This document shows, piece after piece, positions 44,691-53,570 of a stretch of DNA of 64,000 nt. Where the stretch lies: assembly GCA_049516395.1 (NCBI GenBank), contig JBEKTD010000011.1:27573-91572 (forward strand), given 5' to 3'. The notes under the pieces are model-generated. The model did no database searches, had not been told where the DNA came from, and saw only the letters and a list, made by a program, of their open reading frames with translations. This DNA comes from Fen-1362 sp049516395. Its GTDB lineage: Bacteria; Planctomycetota; Phycisphaerae; Sedimentisphaerales; Anaerobacaceae. A program made the position numbers and the translations under genes. Position 1 is the first letter of the stretch, and each line of letters starts with the position of its first letter.

Positions 44691-45765
44691 CTACTGGTAG
44701 GACTTCATAAAATCCTGCTCTTTGAGCCAGGTAATCAATTCGTCTGCCAATTTGCGGTCTTCAGCAACACGCGGGTGGTTCATCGCCTGGTATTTAAAAA
44801 CAAAATGACTTATATTTTTGTCGTCCGCCTCAAGCTGAGTAACTATATATTTCCACGCCGCATCAAGCGGCTTGCTGTGCATCCCGCCATACACCGCCAC
44901 GCAGCAGCACGATATGCGCCTTCGGATACGCACCGCGTATATTTCGCACAAGTGAAATGTAACCATCATTGAAATCCACAGGGAACGGCTGTTTTTGCTT
45001 CACTGTAAATGACTCATCGTTATCGCCTAAGTTCACAAAAACAACATCAGGCACCCACGACTTAAGGTCAGCAACAGGCGACGACGCCTTAGGATAAATC
45101 TTGTTCCACATCTCGCCGGCTTTAACATCGACATAGCCGGTGATTATTCCCATCCCGCTGACGGTTATATTGCGATGGTCTGCGTTAAATTCCTCAGCCG
45201 TCATCGCCGCATAACTGAGCAACCCGTTATGCGTCCGCCTCGTATCCCACTGGTCAGCATTGCCATCCTCGTTGCACGCCCCGACGGTCTTTGAATCGCC
45301 GAAAAACTCCATCTTAAGTTTATAAGCCACCGGCGCAGGCAGCCATACCTTGGCTCCTTCGCCAATCTGTATGCCATTAAAATGCACGGAACCCGCATTG
45401 CCCTCGCTGCGTTTGGAAAGCACCAGATGATGACGCCACTTGCCCAACCCCGTAAACGTCGTCCCTTTCGCCGGCATCCCATCGTTGGCTTCGACAATGG
45501 TTGTCGAATTATCAATCTTAGCATCGAAGAAGTTTTGCCACGTCGGCTTGTCAAAAAGCAGCGTCAGCGTATCGCCCTCAAAATCTATACTGATTCTGCT
45601 CGCCTGCCAGACAACAACCGGCGAATTCGCATCAGCAAAATCAAATCGCCCCTCATAGCGAAAACACTTGTCCGAGGCGGGAATCGTTTGTACCCCGTAA
45701 GTCGGCGCAGTTAAGCACCCGGCCAGGAGTAACACACCCATTATTAAAGTCATTCGCGTTTTCAT
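44691..45765 (-). pseudogene. Exported SGNH/CE2-like acetyl esterase, apparently frameshifted
   Basis: Read from 45765 leftward: a signal peptide (hydrophobic, then a C-L-T-A-P cut area), a jelly-roll domain (about 30-150) and the SGNH domain with MEFFGDSKTVGAC (nucleophile Ser) and FVNLGDNDES. The frame runs on to a stop at 44863, but from about 44895 the conserved sequence continues in another frame (AVYGGMHSKPLDAAW...HFVFKYQAMNHPRVAEDRKLAD), which contains the expected catalytic His region, and ends at 44691. One indel in the CTGCTGCGTGGCGGTG area would join them. It is either a recent pseudogene or a sequence error. CE2 enzymes remove acetyl groups from plant polysaccharides. Confidence 0.72.
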
Positions 45766-45824
45766 ATACCCAATTAGATACCAGTATCCTGGAATCTTGT
45801 CAACTGCAACTTAAAATATGTGCT

Positions 45825-45854
45825 TTGCGGCAGGCGTCCCGCGGTGTATATTCT
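45825..45854 (+). promoter_or_regulatory. Possible promoter before asnS
   Basis: TTGCGG (45825-45830) and TATTCT (45849-45854), 18 bp apart; the start codon follows 35 bp later. Confidence 0.35.
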
Positions 45855-45889
45855 ATGGCCTGACATGGCCATTTAAAAAGGAATTGATA

Positions 45890-47398
45890 ATGAGCGATAA
45901 CAGAACACTTATAATCCAGTTGAAAGATTTCGCAGGTCAGCAGGTAACATTATCCGGCTGGGTATATCAGGCCCGTTCAAGCGGCAAGGTGCAGTTCATC
46001 ATCCTGCGCGACGGCTCCGGCCTTTGCCAGTGCGTCGTTGAAAAAGGCAAAGTGCCCGACGACGTATTCGACAAGCTCGAACACCTCGGTCAGGAATCAT
46101 CAATCACAATAACCGGCCTCGTCCGCGCAGAACCCCGCAGCGTCGGCGGATATGAATTGGCCGTCACAAACGCCCAGGTCATTCACGCCACAACCGATTA
46201 CCCTATCACGCCAAAAGAGCACGGCGTCGATTTCCTCCTCAAGCACCGCCACCTGCACCTTCGCTCGCAAAGACAATGGTGCATCGTCAAAATCCGCCAC
46301 ACGGTTATCGACGCCATAAGACGATTCTTCAACGATAATGGCTTCACGCTCGTCGATACACCAATTTTAATGTCCGCTGCCGGTGAGGAAGAACAGTCGC
46401 TTTTCGAAGTCGATTACTTTGGCAGCACCCTCTTCCTGACCCAAACCGGGCAACTGCATCTCGAATGTGCCGCCGCTGCCTTCGGCAAGGTCTATTGCTT
46501 CGGCCCCACCTTCCGCGCCGAAAAAAGCAAAACACGCAGACACCTCACCGAATTCTGGATGGTCGAGCCCGAAGTCGCGTTTATCGATTTGCCCGGCCTT
46601 CTGGAACTCGCCGAAAATTTCGTCTCCAGTATCGTCTCCCGCGTCCTGCAGGATAACAAACCCCAGCTTGAAGCATTAGGCGCAGATATCGCAGGTCTCG
46701 AAAATATCAAGCCCCCTTTCTACCGGCTGACTTACACTCAGACAGTCGAAATCCTCAGGGGCGAAAAAACCGTCAAGTTTATGGCTGAACAACTGACGCA
46801 GTTGAGCCGGCAAAAAGAGACAATCGAAAAACAAATCGCCCAGCTCGATACCGAGCAGGCAGGCCAAATCAAGCAGTGGAAACGCGATAAAAACGCCGCA
46901 GAATTGATTGCCCTGCGAGCCGACCTCGACGAAATTAACATCAAAATCGAAAATAACCCTAAACATGCCAAACTCGCCGCGGAATTTCAGTGGGGTAAAG
47001 ACCTCGGCGGCTCGGATGAAACAATAATCTCAATGATGCACGACAGGCCCGTCTTCGTAACGCATTACCCCAGAGAAGCAAAGGCATTTTATATGAAGAC
47101 CGACCGCGACAATGTCAAAGTCGTGCAGAACTTCGATATGCTCGCCCCAAAGGGCTTCGGCGAAATCATCGGCGGCTCCATCAGGGAAGACGACCACGCT
47201 CTGCTCCTCAAACGTATCGACGAAATGGGCCTCAAACGCGATAACTACTCCTGGTATCTCGACCTGCGAAAATACGGCTCCGTCCCCCACGGCGGCTTCG
47301 GCCTCGGCGTCGAACGGACCGTCGCCTGGCTCACTGGCGAATCGCACATCCGCCAATGTATCCCATTCCCAAGAATGATGGACAAGGTCTATATTTAA
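45890..47398 (+). CDS. asnS: Asparaginyl-tRNA synthetase with a coiled-coil insertion
   Basis: 502 residues from ATG 45890, preceded by AAAAGGA. The N-terminal OB domain (VTLSGWVYQARSSGKVQFIILRDGSG) binds the anticodon. The class II catalytic domain shows FGPTFRAEKSKTRRHLTEFWMVEPE (motif 2) and HGGFGLGVERTVAWL (motif 3). Between them, at about residues 295-370, lies an unusual charged segment (EQLTQLSRQKETIEKQIAQL...LRADLDEINIKIENN) predicted to form a coiled coil, which ordinary bacterial AsnRS lacks. It attaches asparagine to tRNA-Asn directly, so the Gat amidation route may not be needed for Asn. prmC follows 10 bp later. Confidence 0.92.
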   Translation: MSDNRTLIIQLKDFAGQQVTLSGWVYQARSSGKVQFIILRDGSGLCQCVVEKGKVPDDVFDKLEHLGQESSITITGLVRAEPRSVGGYELAVTNAQVIHATTDYPITPKEHGVDFLLKHRHLHLRSQRQWCIVKIRHTVIDAIRRFFNDNGFTLVDTPILMSAAGEEEQSLFEVDYFGSTLFLTQTGQLHLECAAAAFGKVYCFGPTFRAEKSKTRRHLTEFWMVEPEVAFIDLPGLLELAENFVSSIVSRVLQDNKPQLEALGADIAGLENIKPPFYRLTYTQTVEILRGEKTVKFMAEQLTQLSRQKETIEKQIAQLDTEQAGQIKQWKRDKNAAELIALRADLDEINIKIENNPKHAKLAAEFQWGKDLGGSDETIISMMHDRPVFVTHYPREAKAFYMKTDRDNVKVVQNFDMLAPKGFGEIIGGSIREDDHALLLKRIDEMGLKRDNYSWYLDLRKYGSVPHGGFGLGVERTVAWLTGESHIRQCIPFPRMMDKVYI

Positions 47399-47408
47399 CC
47401 AAAAGTCG

Positions 47409-48290
47409 ATGGAACCCTGGACTATACAAAAATTGCTGAGCTGGGTCACGGAGTATTTCATCGGCAAGGATATCGACTCGCCTCGGTTGAGCGCAGAATG
47501 GCTGTTATGCTATGTGCTTGGCCTTAAACGTATCGAGTTATACACCCAGTTCAATAAAGTCGTGGGACAGGAACAACTCTCGCAGCTTCACGAATTGGTA
47601 AAACGGGCAGGCGCACACGAGCCAATCGCGTATCTGACGGGCAAAAAAGAATTCTACTCCCTCGAATTTGAAATCACAAAGGATTGCCTCTTCCCACGCC
47701 CCGAAACCGAGCTGCTTGTCGAACGTGCAATTGAATTTTTGCGAACACGAAATGGTGAACAATTCATCTGCGACCTCTGCACCGGCTCCGGCTGTATCGC
47801 CGTTGCCATAGCCAGAAATTTCGCCAATTGCCGGATAGTCGCTACCGATATTTCAGACGCCGCCCTGGCTGTAGCTGAAAAAAACGTCGCAAAACACGGT
47901 TTGATGAACCGGATAAAACTTTTGCAGGGCGATTTGTTCGAGCCGGTCATCGCTGGCCTCGGCCCCGCCAAATTCGACCTCATTGTGTGTAACCCCCCTT
48001 ACGTCAGTGAGCCCGAATACCAGAAGTTAGCCCCAAATGTAAAAGATTTCGAGCCGAAGTCCGCCCTGACCGCAGGCAATGACGGGCTGGACATCATCAA
48101 AAAAATCATCGCCGATGCCGGCCGGCATTTGAAACCAACAGGGACACTTATGCTCGAAATCGGCAACGACCAGGGAAATGCGGTCCGCAACCTGCTCGAA
48201 ACTGCTGGGTATTTTGGTGATGTAAAAATAGAGAAGGACTACTCCAATCTCGACCGCCTCGCTGTCGCCGTAACAAAACCTGCTAAATAA
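47409..48290 (+). CDS. prmC: Peptide chain release factor N5-glutamine methyltransferase
   Basis: 293 residues. The N-terminal helical domain (1-80) precedes the SAM-dependent methyltransferase fold with motif DLCTGSGCIAVAIA and the diagnostic NPPYVSEPEY motif that holds the target glutamine. It methylates the GGQ glutamine of RF1 and RF2. Other marks are YLTGKKEFYSLEFEI and FPRPETELLVE. It follows asnS by 10 bp. Confidence 0.94.
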   Translation: MEPWTIQKLLSWVTEYFIGKDIDSPRLSAEWLLCYVLGLKRIELYTQFNKVVGQEQLSQLHELVKRAGAHEPIAYLTGKKEFYSLEFEITKDCLFPRPETELLVERAIEFLRTRNGEQFICDLCTGSGCIAVAIARNFANCRIVATDISDAALAVAEKNVAKHGLMNRIKLLQGDLFEPVIAGLGPAKFDLIVCNPPYVSEPEYQKLAPNVKDFEPKSALTAGNDGLDIIKKIIADAGRHLKPTGTLMLEIGNDQGNAVRNLLETAGYFGDVKIEKDYSNLDRLAVAVTKPAK

Positions 48291-48575
48291 CAGCGATTTC
48301 TCTTTGAAAACCTATGGGCCTATAAAAAACCGGTTTTTGCCCCAAAAGCCACTCCTGTAACAGTCCAAAAACACTTTTTTGAGATTTTTAAAAATATTTT
48401 TGTTATCTTAACTCCTTATATTACAAGAGGTTATCATCGCCACATTAAAATAACCATAAATTAACTTGCGTTACAGGCCCTACTTAGTGTAAACTACACG
48501 ATGTAAGAGAGTCACATAGTCCGTCTGATATGTGATAAAATGAGAAGAGTGGTGAATGAAGTAAGGAGAGTGGGT
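48291..48575. other. Intergenic region with a promoter candidate
   Basis: No gene. TTGCGT (48466-48471) and TAAACT (48490-48495) lie 18 bp apart and could drive the next gene, whose strong AAGGAGAG site is at about 48560. T-rich runs near 48350-48420 may hold the prmC terminator, but no clear stem was found. Confidence 0.4.
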
Positions 48576-49199
48576 ATGAATCGATATTCGAGTGCAATTC
48601 TTTGTATTCTTCTGTTATTACTTGCGGTACCAACTGTTAATGCGACTATTACCAACTGGACCTGCGCTGATGATGGTGATGGTGCAATCGTAATGAATCC
48701 GGCTACGATGTCTTGGACGGATAATGGGAGCCACGATTACACTCTCTCAATGAAGGGCGCACAGTACCGGGGTGCGGCAAATGTCGCTGGTGATTTCACT
48801 ACCGACTCAGACCTTGACCCGACTGTTGGTATCATCGAGGACATCAGCAACGACACAACCTTCGATTGGACTGACTACCATATTACCATCGGCATGAGCC
48901 ATGCCTTCACATTTGTGAGCTCATACATAGTAACGCCGGATGGTTGGACAGAAAGCTTCGGTTCTGTTTTATCCGGGCAGCCGATACCAAATGGCGGTAC
49001 TGGCTGGGTCGGCACGGTTGACTACTACATAGGTACGGGTGATCCTGTTGCCATGGGCGATGATGGTATGTTCGGGTTCAAAGTATCGTTCTCCGGAAGT
49101 ACGGCATTCTGCACAGAGCAGAATCCGTCGCCGGAGCCGGCAACGATTATTCTGCTCGGGCTTGGTGCGGTATCCGTCATCAGAAGGAAAAGAGCATAA
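48576..49199 (+). CDS. Exported PEP-CTERM sorting-domain protein
   Basis: 207 residues from ATG 48576, chosen for the AAGGAGAG site. Signal peptide to about 24 (LLLLLAVPTVNA). The C-terminus carries the sorting signal: PSPEPATIILLGLGAVSVIRRKRA (read as P-E-P, a hydrophobic helix, and a basic tail). Such proteins are processed by exosortase and often join an extracellular matrix. The middle has no known domain, but is rich in Gly, Asp and Thr as usual. A strong bidirectional terminator follows. Confidence 0.85.
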   Translation: MNRYSSAILCILLLLLAVPTVNATITNWTCADDGDGAIVMNPATMSWTDNGSHDYTLSMKGAQYRGAANVAGDFTTDSDLDPTVGIIEDISNDTTFDWTDYHITIGMSHAFTFVSSYIVTPDGWTESFGSVLSGQPIPNGGTGWVGTVDYYIGTGDPVAMGDDGMFGFKVSFSGSTAFCTEQNPSPEPATIILLGLGAVSVIRRKRA

Positions 49200-49230
49200 A
49201 TACAGTAGACATACTTGAGCAAACAAACAA

Positions 49231-49265
49231 AAAAAAGCTCACGTGATTTAGCGTGAGCTTTTTTA
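49231..49265. terminator. Bidirectional rho-independent terminator
   Basis: AAGCTCACG (49235-49243) pairs with CGTGAGCTT (49252-49260), with an A-run before and a T-run after. It serves the PEP-CTERM gene on the plus strand and the aldolase gene (ending 49297) on the minus strand. Confidence 0.9.
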
Positions 49266-49296
49266 TTTTGTCGTCCGGCAATAACCCGCCGGGATT

Positions 49297-50256
49297 TCAA
49301 GCCGTAACGTCGCGTATCTCCTCGTAGAACTTCGCATATTTATCCTTGTCCGCGGTCTTGCGCATCTCAATCGCCGCGCGAGGATGCTCATTCAGCATAC
49401 CCGTAATCATATAGGGTATCAAATAGCCCCACTCGATATCCTTCTGCATCGGCAGCATCTGCTCCTCGATGACCCTCAGGATGGGACTTAGCTTAAATTT
49501 CGGGTTCTTCAGAAAACTGACTAATAATTCAAGCGGACAGTTGCCAGGCCCCCTGCCTATGCCATACAATGACGCATCAAGGAAATTGGCATTATGGATA
49601 ATGCCCTCGATGGTATTGGAAAACGCAAGCTGCTGGTTATTGTGACAGTGCATACCGATTTCCTTGTTCTCCGGCAGATGCTTTCGGTAAAGCTTCACAA
49701 GGTATTCAATCTGCTCGCAATACAAGGCGCCGAAACTGTCCACTACGTAAACAACATCCACCGGCGATTTGGCAAGCTGGTCAAGGGCCTCTATTATATC
49801 CGGCTCAATCTCCTTCGATATCGCCATTATATTGACCGTCGTCTCGTAGCCAAGGCCGTGGCAGCGGTTTACCAGCTCGATTGCCTTATCCATATCTTTG
49901 ACGTATGTCGCAACCCGGACCATATCGATGGGGCTTTCATCCGCTGGAACAAACTGCTGCTCTTTGACGCGATGCGCATCAACCATAATACTAAGCTTCA
50001 TCGCCGATTCTATCCCGTCGGTGATTTCCTTTATCTTGTCATCGTCGCAGTATTTCCACGCCCCGAAATCCTTAGGCGGGGAAAGCTCCCGGCTGCAACG
50101 ATAACCCATCTCCATATAATCTATGCCGCTCTGCGACAACGCCCTGTAAACCTCCCGGACAAACTGGTCCGTGAAATAATGGTTGTTCATCAGCCCGCCG
50201 TCTCTTATTGTGCAATCCAGCAACTTTATTCTTTCTCTGTACACGTTAATCCTCAA
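49297..50256 (-). CDS. DRE-TIM aldolase (HMGL-like/4-hydroxy-2-oxovalerate aldolase family)
   Basis: 319 residues of the HMGL-like TIM-barrel superfamily. The metal-binding and catalytic opening is LLDCTIRDGGLMNNH; the metal histidines lie in GMHCHNNQQLAFSNT. The middle has YVVDSFGALY. The family performs acyl-CoA or pyruvate-type carbon-carbon bond chemistry, and homologues without the second DmpG domain have unassigned substrates. It lies 10 bp downstream of an aroB-like gene on the same strand, forming a two-gene unit possibly making an unusual carbon skeleton. Only the superfamily is firm. Confidence 0.78.
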   Translation of the reverse strand: MRINVYRERIKLLDCTIRDGGLMNNHYFTDQFVREVYRALSQSGIDYMEMGYRCSRELSPPKDFGAWKYCDDDKIKEITDGIESAMKLSIMVDAHRVKEQQFVPADESPIDMVRVATYVKDMDKAIELVNRCHGLGYETTVNIMAISKEIEPDIIEALDQLAKSPVDVVYVVDSFGALYCEQIEYLVKLYRKHLPENKEIGMHCHNNQQLAFSNTIEGIIHNANFLDASLYGIGRGPGNCPLELLVSFLKNPKFKLSPILRVIEEQMLPMQKDIEWGYLIPYMITGMLNEHPRAAIEMRKTADKDKYAKFYEEIRDVTA

Positions 50257-50266
50257 TCAATAAAAA

Positions 50267-51358
50267 TTATAGTTTTCCCAAGACCTTCTCAACCACGTCT
50301 TGCTTTACTTCGACCGCCCACTGTCCATCCCTGCGGTGGACTGCCCCTATTCTATCAATTAAAACGAATCTTGGCCACTTATTTATCGCTTTTTTATCGC
50401 GCTTTATTATGTCCGTCAAAGCCGCTGCGTCTATGTTTGCGGGTTTCCGGACAGGCACACCCAATCCAACAAGAACCTTTCTGATTCTTGCGAGCCGTTT
50501 CTCATCGCCCAGCCCCGTCTCGATTTCAATCATCCCCGCCGCGATAATCCCGATTGCAACCGCCTCCCCGTGCAGCAGTTCAAAACCGCTTCCCCATTCT
50601 ATCGCGTGGCCTATTGTGTGCCCGTAATTGAGCATCCTCCGCTGGTTTTTCTCCGTCGGGTCCGCCTCAACCACCTGCGCCTTAATTCTGCAATTATGAT
50701 ACGCGACCTGCTCCAGGACATCGGCCCGTCTGCGCAAAATAGCGTCGATATTGCTTTCCAGGAACTCGAAGTATTTCTCATCCGCTATCAGCGCGTGTTT
50801 CACCGATTCGACTAACCCAGCCCTGTATTGCCTTTCATCGAGTGTCTTCAACATCGCCACGTCGATATAAACAGCCGACGGGTGCCAAAAACAGCCGAAG
50901 GCGTTTTTACTCAAAGATGAATCCACGCCCGTCTTGCCCCCTATTGCAGAATCCGCCTGCGCAAGCGTCGTCGTCGGAATCTGAACTACCCTCACCCCCC
51001 TTTTGAATACCGCCGCCGCGAAGCCCGCTATGTCGCCAACCACGCCGCCTCCCAGCGCAATCACAACCGTATCCCTGCCAAGATACGCATTCTCCATCGC
51101 CTCAACAATCGAGACAAGGGTATTCATATTCTTCGACGATTCCCCCGGCGAAATAACGTATATGGGAATATCCCTGCCGGAAAGAAGTTTATCGAGATGC
51201 CCTGCCTTGACCATATTGGCGTCAGTAACAACGAATTTGCCGACGGCGCCAAATTGCGATTCAATCCTCGACCAGGCAGAACCCAGAATCTCCGTCCCAA
51301 TTTCTATCCGATATTCACCCGCCTTCTCCGCAGGTATTTTGACTGTCAATTCTATCAT
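50267..51358 (-). CDS. aroB: 3-dehydroquinate synthase-family enzyme (AroB-like)
   Basis: 363 residues. The NAD-binding GESSKN and ALGGGVVGDIAGFAAAVFKRGV motifs, the PTTTLAQADSAIGGKTGVDS block, and the metal-binding E...LLNYGHTIGHAIE with a second His in LLHGEAVAIGI are all present. These match DHQ synthase, the second step of the shikimate pathway. Sedoheptulose-7-phosphate cyclases share the fold; the substrate-pocket sequence here (KNAFGCFWHP) is nearer to DHQ synthase. It is transcribed before the aldolase with a 10-bp gap. Confidence 0.83.
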   Translation of the reverse strand: MIELTVKIPAEKAGEYRIEIGTEILGSAWSRIESQFGAVGKFVVTDANMVKAGHLDKLLSGRDIPIYVISPGESSKNMNTLVSIVEAMENAYLGRDTVVIALGGGVVGDIAGFAAAVFKRGVRVVQIPTTTLAQADSAIGGKTGVDSSLSKNAFGCFWHPSAVYIDVAMLKTLDERQYRAGLVESVKHALIADEKYFEFLESNIDAILRRRADVLEQVAYHNCRIKAQVVEADPTEKNQRRMLNYGHTIGHAIEWGSGFELLHGEAVAIGIIAAGMIEIETGLGDEKRLARIRKVLVGLGVPVRKPANIDAAALTDIIKRDKKAINKWPRFVLIDRIGAVHRRDGQWAVEVKQDVVEKVLGKL

Positions 51359-51402
51359 TTGGTTTATTTCTCTTCGTAGGGCGGGGTTTACCCCGCCAAA
51401 AG

Positions 51403-51482
51403 TTAGCCCCCCAATTTATTGGGGGGTTGCTCAGTACCGACTGTCATTTTTTGTCATTCCCGCAAAAGCGGAAATCCACTTT
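51403..51482. repeat. Composite dispersed repeat, copy A
   Basis: TTAGCCCCCCAATTTATTGG continues to GGGGTT (hairpin module), then TGTCATTCCCGCAAAAGCGG and AAATCCA (second module). Copies B and C are at 53295-53377 and 60234-60296. A further GGCGGGGTTTACCCCGCC hairpin lies just before it at 51380-51397. Confidence 0.7.
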
Positions 51483-51489
51483 TGCACTT

Positions 51490-52017
51490 TCAATAACGTA
51501 TAATTGATTTAACCTTATAACCGCTGAGCTTCTTTATCCCGCCAAGCTCAGTCAGCTCAACCAAGAATGATATTCCCGCGACCTGTCCGCCGATTTTTTC
51601 AATCAGCTTACATGCCCCCGCCATTGTCCCGCCCGTCGCAAGCAAATCATCGACCATAAGCACTTTCGCGCCGGCTGTTATCGCGTCGCGGTGAACCTCA
51701 AGCGTATCCGTCCCGTATTCGAGGTCGTATGTAATGCTCACCGTTTTAAATGGCAGCTTCCCCTTTTTGCGAATGGGAACAAACCCGGCGTTAATCCTCT
51801 CGGCGACCGCCGAACCGAAAATAAAACCGCGGGCTTCGACCGCCGCCACATACTGAATCCCCGCGCCGGCAAAATCCGCCGCCAGCTCGTTTATCGCGGC
51901 TTGAAACGCTTCCGGCTCCGCCAGCAATGGCGTTATATCACGAAACAAAATCCCTTTCTTCGGCCAATCCGGCACATCTCGAATATACTTTTTAAAATCA
52001 ATTCTGTCCTTGCCCAT
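51490..52017 (-). CDS. apt: Adenine phosphoribosyltransferase
   Basis: 175 residues. Salvages adenine to AMP using PRPP. Landmarks: FKKYIRDVPDWPKKGILFRDITPLL at the start, VAAVEARGFIFGSAVA and the PRPP-binding KVLMVDDLLATGGTMAGA. Length matches the family. It is alone between a dispersed repeat and the sigma-factor gene region; the upstream 250 bp hold word-like repeats. Confidence 0.95.
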   Translation of the reverse strand: MGKDRIDFKKYIRDVPDWPKKGILFRDITPLLAEPEAFQAAINELAADFAGAGIQYVAAVEARGFIFGSAVAERINAGFVPIRKKGKLPFKTVSITYDLEYGTDTLEVHRDAITAGAKVLMVDDLLATGGTMAGACKLIEKIGGQVAGISFLVELTELGGIKKLSGYKVKSIIRY

Positions 52018-52140
52018 AATATCCGTGCTCCTGCTATTGTTTCCTAATGTTCATCCTTTTATTTTACCACTACAAATTATAGTATCCAGTGTTAATTGCC
52101 TCCCCGCCATTTTTCAGACAGACAATCTCACCGCTAAAAT

Positions 52141-52262
52141 CATAAGTCGGAAATCATAAATCGGAAATGTTTTGCCTTCTTCGCCCAAAACCGGGCCGGC
52201 CTTTTTGTTTTCGAGCCACGAGTCACGAGCGACAAAACCTTGTCTTCAGTCTTCCGTCCTCA
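52141..52262. repeat. Word-like short degenerate repeats
   Basis: Runs such as CATAAGTCGGAAATCATAAA/TCGGAAATG, GAGCCACGAGTCACGAGCGA and CAGTCTTCCGTCCTCAGTCC repeat 8-12-base words with slight changes. Similar runs occur at 27115-27175, 53125-53165, 55184-55246, 60300-60400, 61140-61360 and 63355-64000. Confidence 0.55.
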
Positions 52263-52271
52263 GTCCTCCGG

Positions 52272-53096
52272 CTACAGCTCTTCCATAAACTCGTAGAGCT
52301 TCGTCAATGCCTCGTGATGAATCTGCCGGATTCGCTCGCGGGTCAAACCGAGCTTTTCACCGATTTCCTTTAACCCCATCGGCGGATTGCCGTCAAGCCC
52401 GTAATGCAGCCGCAGAACCTCCGCGTCTCTCGGGTCCATCTTGCTCAATAGCCCAACCGCCTTTGCCTCTTCCTCATTTTCAACCATCTCATCTTCCGGC
52501 CTGCCCACGCTCCGGCTGCTGATGTTTGTGTCGAATGCCTGGTTCTCTTCGCCCGAATCTTCTTGCTGATTGTCATTTACCGAGCCGAGAACCTTCACCG
52601 TCTCGTCGATAACCCTCGCCTTCTTCACAGACATACCTGTAACGTCCGCCATTTCCTCGACTGTCGGCTTCCTGCCAAGCTTGTTCGCAACCTCTGTCAT
52701 CGTATGACGCCACTGGTTAATCAGCCCAATCATATACCCAGGTACATGAACAGGCCTAACGTCTCCCAGTTGTGCGCTCTTTATGCCCTGCCTTATCCAC
52801 CATGCCGCGTATGTGCTGAACCGCGTCCCGCGATTCGGGTCAAAATAATCTGCCGCCCTTATCAATCCGAGGTTACCTTCCTCAATCAAATCGCCCAATG
52901 ACATATTGCCCCTGTTGGCGTATTTCTTGGCGATACTGACTACTAATCGAAGATTGCTGCGAACGAGCAGCTCGCGTGCCTCCGGGTCATTATCTTCAGC
53001 TATCCGCAAAGCCAGCTCATGTTCGTCTTCCGCTGAAAGCAGCGGCGCCTCGTCTATTTCCTGCAGATACTCTTTTATTGTCACATCAAAAGCCAT
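52272..53096 (-). CDS. Sigma-70 family RNA polymerase sigma factor, RpoD-like without region 1.1
   Basis: 274 residues. It has region 1.2 (IKEYLQEIDEAPLLSAEDEHELA), region 2 (NLRLVVSIAKKYANRGNMSLGDLIEEGNLGLIRAADYFDPNRGTRFSTYAAWWIRQGI), region 3 and region 4 (LGLTRERIRQIHHEALTKL). The motifs are those of a group 1/2 factor recognising -35/-10 promoters, but region 1.1 is absent and the protein is short, so it is probably group 2. The ATG at 53096 is chosen because GGAGG lies 6 bp upstream. No partner gene is adjacent. Confidence 0.9.
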   Translation of the reverse strand: MAFDVTIKEYLQEIDEAPLLSAEDEHELALRIAEDNDPEARELLVRSNLRLVVSIAKKYANRGNMSLGDLIEEGNLGLIRAADYFDPNRGTRFSTYAAWWIRQGIKSAQLGDVRPVHVPGYMIGLINQWRHTMTEVANKLGRKPTVEEMADVTGMSVKKARVIDETVKVLGSVNDNQQEDSGEENQAFDTNISSRSVGRPEDEMVENEEEAKAVGLLSKMDPRDAEVLRLHYGLDGNPPMGLKEIGEKLGLTRERIRQIHHEALTKLYEFMEEL

Positions 53097-53570
53097 ATTT
53101 GCCTCCAACCCTACCTCGATTTATAATCGCATTACCACTTCACACTATACGCTATTCGCTATTAACTATACGAATATCGACACACTTTCCCCCTCGGTTT
53201 ACCTGAAAAAAGATGTAGGAATGCGTTTTATCAGAAAAATAAACCCCATATTATCGGCGCCAACGCGTGTTGCATGCGTGAGATTCGTTTTATGCTTAGC
53301 CCCGAAGCCTGTCCACCCTGAGCATGTCGAAGGGCTTCTGGGTATGTCATTCCCGCGAAAGCGGGAATCCACTTCTTCATGTTTAGCCCGGCAACTTTAT
53401 TGCCGGGTCATAAAAACAGTTCTTTCCGAATTCGTAGTTAGCCCTGCCATCTTCGCCCTTGGCAAGTGGCAGGGTTAGACAATGAACGCCTGCTTCGTAA
53501 ATCACAAATGCCTTGTTGCTATTGATATATTAACAGCATAAAATCAATGCTGATAGCGCTGTGAGGAAAA
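53097..53570. other. Gene-free region rich in dispersed repeats
   Basis: Contains word-like runs (about 53125-53165), composite repeat copy B (53295-53377) including a CCCTGAGC...GTCGAAGGG element, and two more hairpins: TTAGCCCGGCAA facing TTGCCGGGTCA (about 53384-53409) and TAGCCCTGCCA facing TGGCAGGGTTA (about 53440-53478). An open frame over it is not supported. Confidence 0.6.
53295..53377. repeat. Composite dispersed repeat, copy B
   Basis: TTAGCCCC, a CCCTGAGC...GTCGAAGGG insert, then TGTCATTCCCGCGAAAGCGG and GAATCCAC. The second module forms a 7-bp hairpin (TCCCGC/GCGGGA). Same two-module plan as copies A and C. Confidence 0.7.

Noticed and set aside
49594..50484. Plus-strand frame of 296 codons opposite the aldolase and aroB-like genes
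   Set aside because: Antisense to two conserved enzymes; no family features.
52183..52206. Terminator at AAAACCGGGCCGGCCTTTTT for the sigma-factor gene
   Set aside because: The stem is short and orientation unclear (it reads better on the plus strand, where no gene ends nearby); not listed.
52906..53478. Plus-strand frame over the sigma-factor start and the following repeats
   Set aside because: It runs antisense through the sigma factor and then through dispersed repeats; no domain.
53295..53478. CRISPR-like array from closely spaced hairpins
   Set aside because: Hairpins differ in sequence and spacing; no regular direct repeats or spacers, and no cas genes.
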